Source: Pseudomonadota bacterium
Lineage (GTDB): Bacteria > Pseudomonadota > Gammaproteobacteria > Woeseiales > Woeseiaceae
Reading direction: 5' to 3'
Assembly (NCBI GenBank): GCA_027295475.1
Contig: JAPUKV010000160.1
Span: 1 to 5,357 of the forward strand
DNA length: 5,357 nt
The notes under the pieces were generated by a model. It was given only the letters and a program-made list of their open reading frames with translations, was not told where the DNA came from and ran no database searches. This document shows positions 1-4,315 of the stretch, in pieces (the first letter of the stretch is position 1; each line of letters begins with the position of its first letter). The position numbers and the translations under genes are program-made.

Positions 1-416
1 TTGAGCAGCGCAATATCGGTGGCTGCATCCGAGCCGACAACTACCGCATCGAGGATCTCGCCATCAATCAACGAAACTTGAATTTCGTCGGCATCCGCCA
101 CAACATGATGGTTGGTCAGAATATAGCCGCTGGCTGCATCAACGATTACGCCGGATCCGGCGCTGGCCACTTCCCGGGATCCACTGGGTCCATCCGGCAA
201 TCCGAAAAATCGGCGAAAGGCGTCGTCGGCATACGGCGAGCGCCGCGTAATTGTCTGGCTGACCCGGATATTAACGACAGCCGGCGTTACTCGCTCGACA
301 AGCGGGGCAAGACTCGGAAATGGTTCGTTCTCGACATACTCGGGAAGGGCCGCGCCGGCAACGCTGGTCATGGCGAGCATCAATCCGGTCAACAAGAGTC
401 GGTCTATTGTCTTCAT
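1..416 (-). CDS. Do/HtrA (DegP/DegQ-type) periplasmic serine endoprotease, N-terminal part, cut by window edge
   Basis: ATP-independent periplasmic protease/chaperone of the S1C family that degrades misfolded envelope proteins. Only the first 138 codons are visible. Residues 1-23 form a signal peptide: a basic start (MKTIDR), a hydrophobic core and a small-residue cleavage region (VAGAA). The trypsin-like domain starts near residue 36 with the TPAVVNI block (44-50), then an FFG segment (70-72), GSGVIVD (87-93), and TNHHVV carrying the catalytic His104. SDAATDIALL (129-138) carries the catalytic Asp134. The catalytic serine and PDZ domains lie outside the window, so DegP, DegQ and DegS cannot be told apart, although a cleavable-looking signal argues against DegS. 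The start at 416 is preferred because GAGG lies 6 nt upstream; an in-frame ATG at 428 would add four residues but has only a weak ribosome site. It lies 108 nt downstream of hsp20 on the same strand and may be co-transcribed with it; I see no convincing promoter of its own. Confidence 0.94.
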   Translation of the reverse strand, partial: MKTIDRLLLTGLMLAMTSVAGAALPEYVENEPFPSLAPLVERVTPAVVNIRVSQTITRRSPYADDAFRRFFGLPDGPSGSREVASAGSGVIVDAASGYILTNHHVVADADEIQVSLIDGEILDAVVVGSDAATDIALL

Positions 417-473
417 CGGGAGCCTCATAGTAATTACAGACCTGTTCCAGCCAGGCTGGTTCATTCAAGCAAG

Positions 474-510
474 GATGCCCGATTGCAACAAAGCGTTGCA
501 AGCGGGTATC
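474..510 (-). repeat. Imperfect hairpin between hsp20 and the HtrA gene
   Basis: A long inverted repeat: outer arms of 8 (503-510 with 474-481), one mismatch (502/482), then perfect 7-bp inner arms (495-501 with 483-489) around a 5-nt loop (490-494). In total 14 of 16 positions pair. It starts 15 nt after the hsp20 stop codon. On the minus-strand transcript no U-tract follows (the next bases are CTTGCTTGAATG), so it is not a textbook intrinsic terminator. It could be a partial terminator, an mRNA-stabilising 3' hairpin for hsp20, or a processing site that lowers HtrA expression relative to Hsp20. Function is inferred; the pairing is seen directly. Confidence 0.7.
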
Positions 511-524
511 GATTGGCAAGGATT

Positions 525-911
525 TCAGGCGGCTTCGACGGTAATTCGGCGTGCCTGACCTTCAGGCTGCTTCGGAATCGAAATCTCAAGAATTCCGTTT
601 GTGCTGCTTGCCTTGATGCCGTCGGCATCTGCAGAATCAGGCAGCGTGAAGCGTCGGGAAAACCGTCCGGCCGCTCGTTCGTAACGAGACACACCAGCGA
701 ACTCACTCCGGTCTTCAGCGTGACGCTCACCCGATATGCTCAAGGTCCCACCGTCCATGTTCACAACGATGTCCGCAGGACTAACGCCGGGGATGTCGGC
801 ACGAACGACAAATCGGTCCTTTTCTTCGAATATGTCGACCGCAGGAATCCAATCGGCTGCGGTGTTCTTGGGGGCGCCAAATGCCACTCGTTCAAATCGT
901 ACAAGGTTCAT
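525..911 (-). CDS. hsp20: Hsp20/alpha-crystallin small heat-shock protein
   Basis: ATP-independent holdase that binds unfolding proteins in the cytoplasm and passes them to DnaK/ClpB; such proteins form oligomers. The protein has 128 residues: a very short N-terminal arm (1-20), then the alpha-crystallin domain from WIPAVDIFE (21-29) through ADIPGV (38-43), GGTLSISGER (54-63), RYERAAGRFSRRFTLP (76-91) and NGILEISIPK (105-114). The C-terminal tail carries an I-x-V motif (ITV, 123-125), the usual oligomer contact. The start at 911 is chosen because AGGAG lies 7 nt upstream; an in-frame ATG at 1007 would add 32 residues unlike the family and would place the start inside the heat-shock promoter. 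A sigma-32-type promoter lies just upstream, and the HtrA protease gene follows downstream. It is divergent from nrdJa. The short arm and single-domain form fit many bacterial Hsp20 proteins; I do not assign it to IbpA specifically. Confidence 0.96.
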   Translation of the reverse strand: MNLVRFERVAFGAPKNTAADWIPAVDIFEEKDRFVVRADIPGVSPADIVVNMDGGTLSISGERHAEDRSEFAGVSRYERAAGRFSRRFTLPDSADADGIKASSTNGILEISIPKQPEGQARRITVEAA

Positions 912-978
912 GATTTTTCTCCTATAATTGCTGCTGCGATGCATCAGTCGAGACACTCGCAAAAGGGTTGTTGCAGCC
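912..978 (-). promoter_or_regulatory. hsp20 5' untranslated region, possible RNA thermometer
   Basis: If transcription starts near 978 from the heat-shock promoter, hsp20 has a leader of about 67 nt. CUUUUG (965-960) can pair with UAGGAG (924-919) through a run of A-U and G-U pairs, covering the Shine-Dalgarno in the manner of a four-U thermometer. The intervening sequence can form its own short stems, for example UUGCGA with UCGCAG, or CGAG-UGU-CUCG. These pairings compete with each other, so this is a weak structural guess. RNA thermometers (ROSE, four-U) are well known upstream of bacterial small heat-shock genes. Confidence 0.25.
919..923 (-). promoter_or_regulatory. Shine-Dalgarno AGGAG of hsp20
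   Basis: AGGAG on the minus strand, 7 nt before the ATG at 911. It decides the start in favour of the 128-residue protein over the 32-residue longer reading from 1007. Confidence 0.85.
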
Positions 979-982
979 TTTA

Positions 983-1008
983 ATATGGGCGTGCAAAGCG
1001 ATTTCAAG
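983..1008 (-). promoter_or_regulatory. Heat-shock (sigma-32/RpoH-type) promoter of hsp20
   Basis: On the minus strand CTTGAAA (1008-1002) is followed by GCCCATAT (990-983). The spacing is 12 nt between CTTGAA and GCCCAT, against the known RpoH consensus of CTTGAA, about 13-14 nt, CCCCAT-T. The predicted start of transcription is around 977-979, about 66 nt before the hsp20 ATG. The match to both elements and the position before an Hsp20 gene make this a strong call, although the spacer is at the short end. Confidence 0.8.
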
Positions 1009-1075
1009 GTGCGATTTGAGGGAGATGAGGGGGCTGGAAGACCTTAAATTCGCGTCAATTCTGTGTCACTTGTTG

Positions 1076-1091
1076 CCACTATATCTAGTAA
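1076..1091. promoter_or_regulatory. Weak NrdR-box-like palindrome
   Basis: CCACTATATCTAGTAA matches the NrdR box consensus (acaCwAtATaTwGtgt) at 12 of 16 positions by my count, including nearly all of the central CTATATCTAG core. It overlaps the -10 of the possible sigma-70 promoter pointing at hsp20 and lies 179 bp upstream of the better box near nrdJa. NrdR boxes usually come in pairs about 30 bp apart, so this distance is unusual and the site may be fortuitous. Confidence 0.35.
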
Positions 1092-1107
1092 ATTGAAACT
1101 TTTACAA
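1079..1107 (-). promoter_or_regulatory. Possible sigma-70 promoter towards hsp20
   Basis: TTGTAA (1107-1102), a 17-nt spacer, then TATAGT (1084-1079) on the minus strand. Each box matches the sigma-70 consensus fairly well (4 of 6 and 5 of 6) with ideal spacing. It would give a basal hsp20 transcript with a leader of about 160 nt beside the heat-induced one. The region is AT-rich, so a chance match is quite possible. Confidence 0.35.
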
Positions 1108-1212
1108 GAGTGTCATTTTTTTTGCCATGTTTTTAAAGTACTTACTGCGAGTTCATTCGTAACTGATTGATATTAGAAATAAAACGGGGGTATAGAAAAT
1201 TCCTGTAAAACC

Positions 1213-1239
1213 TTGACAGTCGACTCATACGGGCATAAT
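1213..1239 (+). promoter_or_regulatory. Sigma-70 promoter of nrdJa
   Basis: A perfect TTGACA (1213-1218) and CATAAT (1234-1239) separated by 15 nt, shorter than the ideal 17, with AT-rich sequence directly upstream. The expected transcription start is near 1246, giving a leader of about 170 nt before the nrdJa ATG. The short spacer suggests a promoter of modest basal strength. The NrdR box lies immediately downstream of the -10, at about +9 to +25. Confidence 0.7.
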
Positions 1240-1254
1240 CTTGTGAACGTCCGG

Positions 1255-1270
1255 ACACAACATCTTGTGT
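1255..1270. promoter_or_regulatory. NrdR box (operator of the ribonucleotide reductase repressor)
   Basis: ACACAACATCTTGTGT agrees with the NrdR consensus (acaCwAtATaTwGtgt) at 14 of 16 positions. The palindrome extends two more bases on each side, giving perfect 8-bp arms GGACACAA (1253-1260) and TTGTGTCC (1265-1272) around CATC. NrdR is a zinc finger and ATP-cone repressor that shuts off RNR genes when dATP is high. Placement in the initially transcribed region of the nrdJa promoter fits repression. I see no second box at the usual distance of about 31 bp on either side. The same bases in RNA would fold as an 8-bp hairpin at the 5' end of the transcript, a possible alternative meaning. Confidence 0.75.
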
Positions 1271-1278
1271 CCAAATAC

Positions 1279-1352
1279 TGAAGGAAAAGAGGCCATTTTT
1301 GGCACTCGCCGCGCAAAATGATGCATGCGGTGAGCAGGCACCTTTTCCCTCA
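1279..1352 (+). ncRNA. Candidate structured cis-regulatory RNA in the nrdJa leader (three-way junction)
   Basis: By eye the leader folds into a compact three-way junction. The closing stem pairs 1279-1289 with 1342-1352 (10 of 11 positions, one A-C mismatch). Inside are a short hairpin, GCCA (1292-1295) with UGGC (1300-1303) around UUUU, and a longer one, 1305-1312 with 1327-1334 (8 pairs including one G-U), with a 14-nt loop. The junction strands are very short (2, 1 and 7 nt). The element sits about 60 nt before the nrdJa start codon. This is the layout of a riboswitch or leader regulator, but no ligand can be named and there is no sense-strand B12 box (AGYCAGGAGACC-like). The pairings were found manually and not scored. 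Confidence 0.4.
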
Positions 1353-1382
1353 AGAAAAGTGGGTCATAACAAAACTAAGGGG

Positions 1383-1405
1383 TCTCCTGACGGAGAAAAG
1401 GGAGA
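1383..1405 (+). promoter_or_regulatory. Shine-Dalgarno region of nrdJa with a competing small hairpin
   Basis: GGGAG (1400-1404) is the likely ribosome site, 10 nt before the ATG at 1415. Just upstream UCUCC (1383-1387) pairs with GGAGA (1392-1396) around a UGAC loop. The same UCUCC can instead pair with GGAGA (1401-1405), which contains the ribosome site. The octamer GGAGAAAA is present twice (1392-1399 and 1401-1408), so the two partners are equivalent and mutually exclusive. This looks like a simple on/off arrangement for translation, possibly linked to the junction upstream; that link is inference. Confidence 0.4.
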
Positions 1406-1414
1406 AAAATTGGC

Positions 1415-3568
1415 ATGAAGTCTGCCGTTAATCTGGCTGTAAACACGGTCGCCGACATTGAATTTCAAGCAGCGTCTGTTGATATCTGGGATGCGAAATA
1501 TCGACTGACAGCGAAGAACGGACAAAAGATAGACGAGACGATCGACGACACGTACAAGCGCGTCGCAAAAGCGCTCGCGAGCGTAGAAGTTGAGTCCAAG
1601 CGGGACGGGTTTTACGAAGAATTTCTTTGGGCGCTGCGCAGCGGCGCAATTCCGGCGGGTCGAATCATATCGAACGCCGGGGCACGAGAGTACAAACCAG
1701 CCACCTCGACGATCAACTGCACCGTATCCGGAACGGTTGGCGACTCGATGGACAACATCCTGAATAAAGTGCACGAAGCCGGGCTAACGCTCAAGGCGGG
1801 TTGTGGTATTGGCTACGAGTTCTCGACCTTGCGCCCGAAAGGCGCCTATGTCACAGGCGCCGGAGCGTACACGTCGGGTCCACTGTCATTCATGGATATC
1901 TACGACAAGATGTGTTTCACCGTGTCGTCCGCCGGCGGCCGGCGTGGGGCACAAATGGGCACCTTTGACGTGGGCCACCCTGACATTCTCGAATTCATTC
2001 GGGCGAAACGAGAGGACGGACGGCTGCGGCAATTCAACCTGTCCTTGCTGATCAGCGATGAATTCATGCAAGCCGTTATCAACGAAGAAGACTGGCGCCT
2101 CGCGTTTCCGATTACGCAAAAAGAGGTCGATGACGACAATCTCGATATCAGCGATGCGAGCCAGTTTCTCTGGCGCGAGTGGCCCGAGGCCGGCTCCTAC
2201 GTGACCGATTCCCAGGGACTGGTTTTGTGCAAGATCTACAGAACCTTGCCCGCGCGCCGTGTCTGGGATCTGATCATGGCGTCGACTTATGATTTCGCTG
2301 AGCCCGGATTCGTGTTGATCGACAAGGTCAACGAGATGAACAACAACTGGTTCGACGAAAACATTCGGGCAACTAATCCGTGTGGTGAGCAGCCGTTGCC
2401 GCCCTACGGATCTTGCCTGCTGGGTTCGGTTAACCTGACGCGTTTTGTCATCGATCCCTTCACGGACGAGGCGCGCTTTGACTGGGACGCGTTTCGCAAA
2501 GTGACGAAAACGTTTACTCGCATGCTCGATAACGTCGTTGAGATCAACGGTTTGCCATTGCCGCAGCAGCGTAACGAGATCCAGAGAAAACGCCGCCATG
2601 GCTTGGGTTTTCTCGGCCTTGGGTCGACCATCACGATGCTACGCATGGTGTATGGCGACCAGAAGGCGGTTGAATTCACCGAGGAAGTCGCCCGGCAATT
2701 GGCGCTCGCCGGCTGGGAAGAGGGCCTGAAGCTGGCGCAGGAGAAGGGTCCGGCCCCGATCATGAACGAACAGTTCGAGGTCACGGAAGAAATGTTGCGC
2801 AAGCGCCCGGAAATGAAATCGGACGGTTACCAGGCGGGCGACAAAGTCGCGGGACGGATATTGCATGCGCGCTACAGCCGCTATATGCAGCGTATCGCCT
2901 CCGAGGACCCGGAGCTGGTCGATGCGCTCGCCGAGATTGGCGCGCGATTTACACACCACAGTTCGATCGCCCCAACGGGAACGATATCGCTGTCGCTGGC
3001 GAATAACGCGAGCAATGGTATCGAACCGAGCTTCGCCCATCACTACTTCCGCAATGTCATTCGGCAAGGCAGGAAGACCAAGGAAAAAGTTGCTGTTTAT
3101 TCGTTCGAACTGCTGGCATACCGCGAGTTGATCAATAAAGCGGCGACGCCGACGGGCACGTCAGATGAGGAGGGCGATAAGCTGCCGGACTATTTTGTGA
3201 CGGCCGAGGACATATCGCCGACGGCGCATGTGGACATTCAGGCGGCAGCGCAGAAGTGGATCGATTCGTCGATTTCCAAAACGGCGAATGTGCCAACAGA
3301 TTATCCCTACGAAGACTTCAAGGACGTGTACTTATATGCGTATGAGCAGGGCCTGAAAGGATGCACGACGTTCCGCTTCAACCCCGAGGCGTTCCAGGGT
3401 GTCTTGGTCAAGGAGAAGGATCTTAAGAATACGGTGTATACCTTTAAGCTGGCCGACGGTTCGACCGTTGACCTCAGGGGTGACGAGGAGATCGAATACG
3501 ATGGCGAGGTCCATACGGCGGCCAACCTGTTCGATGCATTGAAAGAAGGTTATTACGGAAAACTTTGA
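1415..3568 (+). CDS. nrdJa: Class II (adenosylcobalamin-dependent) ribonucleotide reductase, catalytic subunit NrdJa
   Basis: Reduces ribonucleotides to deoxyribonucleotides in the cytoplasm using a thiyl radical generated from coenzyme B12, independent of oxygen. The 717-residue protein holds most of the ten-stranded barrel. NCTV at 101-104 gives the first redox cysteine, Cys102. NPCGE at 321-325 is the finger loop, with radical Cys323, Asn321 and Glu325. Cys334, eleven residues later, is the redox partner, the same spacing as Cys408/Cys419 of the Lactobacillus leichmannii enzyme. APTGTISL at 519-526 is the substrate phosphate loop. LKGCTTFRFNP (647-657) is the conserved C-terminal block. 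No ATP-cone is apparent at the N-terminus. The start is supported by GGGAG 10 nt upstream and by the family-like IWDAKYRL segment beginning at residue 24. It ends in GYYGKL, and the rest of the enzyme continues as nrdJb 7 nt later in another frame. The NrdR box, sigma-70 promoter and structured leader upstream suggest layered control. Confidence 0.97.
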   Translation: MKSAVNLAVNTVADIEFQAASVDIWDAKYRLTAKNGQKIDETIDDTYKRVAKALASVEVESKRDGFYEEFLWALRSGAIPAGRIISNAGAREYKPATSTINCTVSGTVGDSMDNILNKVHEAGLTLKAGCGIGYEFSTLRPKGAYVTGAGAYTSGPLSFMDIYDKMCFTVSSAGGRRGAQMGTFDVGHPDILEFIRAKREDGRLRQFNLSLLISDEFMQAVINEEDWRLAFPITQKEVDDDNLDISDASQFLWREWPEAGSYVTDSQGLVLCKIYRTLPARRVWDLIMASTYDFAEPGFVLIDKVNEMNNNWFDENIRATNPCGEQPLPPYGSCLLGSVNLTRFVIDPFTDEARFDWDAFRKVTKTFTRMLDNVVEINGLPLPQQRNEIQRKRRHGLGFLGLGSTITMLRMVYGDQKAVEFTEEVARQLALAGWEEGLKLAQEKGPAPIMNEQFEVTEEMLRKRPEMKSDGYQAGDKVAGRILHARYSRYMQRIASEDPELVDALAEIGARFTHHSSIAPTGTISLSLANNASNGIEPSFAHHYFRNVIRQGRKTKEKVAVYSFELLAYRELINKAATPTGTSDEEGDKLPDYFVTAEDISPTAHVDIQAAAQKWIDSSISKTANVPTDYPYEDFKDVYLYAYEQGLKGCTTFRFNPEAFQGVLVKEKDLKNTVYTFKLADGSTVDLRGDEEIEYDGEVHTAANLFDALKEGYYGKL

Positions 3569-3575
3569 GCAAACG

Positions 3576-4283
3576 ATGATCAAGATTGACGAAAAGATAG
3601 TTGGCTACGCCGTAGCGCAGCCGGACGCCGAGCAAAAAGCGGAGAAACCCGACTACAAGCGCGAAGGTGGCGGCGGCAGTGGCGCCGAAATCATTCGCAT
3701 GCACGAGAAGCTCGAGCGGCCCGAGGTGCTAGTAGGCTCGACCTACAAGGTCAAGACACCCATGTCGGATCACGCGATGTACGTAACGGTTAATGACATC
3801 GTGTTGAACCAAGGCACTGAGTTCGAGAAACGCCGGCCATTTGAGATATTCATCAATTCAAAAAATCTCGATCATTATCAGTGGATCGTCGCGTTAACTC
3901 GCATCATCTCAGCCGTATTTCGTAAAGGTGGCGATGTCGCATTCCTTGTCGACGAACTCAAAGCGGTTTTTGATCCGCGCGGCGGCTATTGGCAGCCGGG
4001 TGGCAAGTTCATGCCATCAATCATCGCCGAACTCGGTTATATCATCGAAAAGCACCTGATCTCGATCGGAATGCTGGTCAAACCTGGCCTTGATGAGGCG
4101 CAGAAAAAGATGCTCGAACAGAAGCGTGCCGAGTTTGAAGAGAGCAAGAAACAGCGCGATGCGTTTGCGGACAACGAATTTCCGGAAGGCGCGCAACTGT
4201 GCAGCAAGTGCAGTACAGCGGCGGTCATCACGATGGATGGTTGCATGACCTGCTTGTCATGCGGCGATTCCAGGTGCGGGTAA
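3576..4283 (+). CDS. nrdJb: Class II ribonucleotide reductase, C-terminal subunit NrdJb
   Basis: Completes NrdJa; in Pseudomonas aeruginosa the class II enzyme is likewise made as two polypeptides. The 235-residue protein has a variable N-terminal part with a glycine-rich linker (GGGGSG, 31-36). A domain resembling the TSCPD family follows (about 56-160: STYKVKTP, DHAMYVTVND, PFEIFINSKN, ALTRIISAVFRKGG). Next come a charged helix (about 172-197, likely coiled) and a cysteine-rich tail. The tail has C209-x2-C212, C223-x2-C226, C229 and C234: probably a zinc-binding knuckle plus the CGDSRC (229-234) pair, which would reduce the active-site disulfide and be recycled by thioredoxin. The start ATG lies 7 nt after the nrdJa stop with only a weak GAG ribosome site, so translational coupling is likely. 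The length fits known NrdJb proteins, which with the shared split position argues against a sequencing frameshift. Confidence 0.95.
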   Translation: MIKIDEKIVGYAVAQPDAEQKAEKPDYKREGGGGSGAEIIRMHEKLERPEVLVGSTYKVKTPMSDHAMYVTVNDIVLNQGTEFEKRRPFEIFINSKNLDHYQWIVALTRIISAVFRKGGDVAFLVDELKAVFDPRGGYWQPGGKFMPSIIAELGYIIEKHLISIGMLVKPGLDEAQKKMLEQKRAEFEESKKQRDAFADNEFPEGAQLCSKCSTAAVITMDGCMTCLSCGDSRCG

Positions 4284-4315
4284 GCAAAAGGCGCGATATA
4301 ACAACCGCGTAGCCA

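Larger units (their letters stand above)
912..1414. other. Divergent hsp20/nrdJa intergenic region of about 500 bp
   Basis: This stretch has no credible gene. From left to right it holds the hsp20 leader and heat-shock promoter (to 1008), a short unassigned piece (1009-1075), the weak NrdR-like site, and an AT-rich patch (about 1080-1210) with an eight-T run at 1116-1123. These are followed by the nrdJa promoter, a strong NrdR box, and a structured nrdJa leader up to the start codon. The AT-rich block just upstream of the nrdJa -35 could act as an UP element. The only start codons in it lead to very short peptides without ribosome sites. Confidence 0.85.

Noticed and set aside
447..459. A small palindrome CCAGCC-A-GGCTGG upstream of the HtrA gene
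   Set aside because: The loop would be only 1-3 nt and the arms are short; it matches no operator that I recognise, so it is probably fortuitous.
78..983. A 301-codon open frame on the plus strand
   Set aside because: It runs antisense across both the HtrA and Hsp20 genes, which are clearly recognisable on the other strand. Its protein resembles no family I know and it has no ribosome site; it is a shadow of high-GC coding.
912..1007. A 32-residue longer N-terminus for Hsp20 from the ATG at 1007
   Set aside because: It would start inside the sigma-32 promoter, adds sequence unlike the family, and ignores the good AGGAG placed 7 nt before the ATG at 911.
1127..1162. A short reading frame starting with ATG (11 residues, MFLKYLLRVHS) in the intergenic region
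   Set aside because: It is preceded by a T-run with no ribosome site and is far too short to support as a gene or leader peptide.
1379..1393. A B12-box look-alike (GTCAGGAGACCCC) on the minus strand
   Set aside because: It points away from nrdJa and would belong to an RNA antisense to the gene start. I find no GCCACTG or other conserved cobalamin riboswitch part upstream of it on that strand, so I treat it as chance.
1886..2599. A 237-codon open frame on the minus strand
   Set aside because: It lies entirely antisense within nrdJa, whose active-site motifs are intact, and shows no recognisable domain.
3560..3580. nrdJa/nrdJb boundary as a frameshift or pseudogene
   Set aside because: Both halves are intact with proper ends, and the same split is known in Pseudomonas, so it is a natural two-gene arrangement.
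4284..4315. A terminator between nrdJb and waaA
   Set aside because: The 32-nt gap holds no stem of useful length and no T-run.
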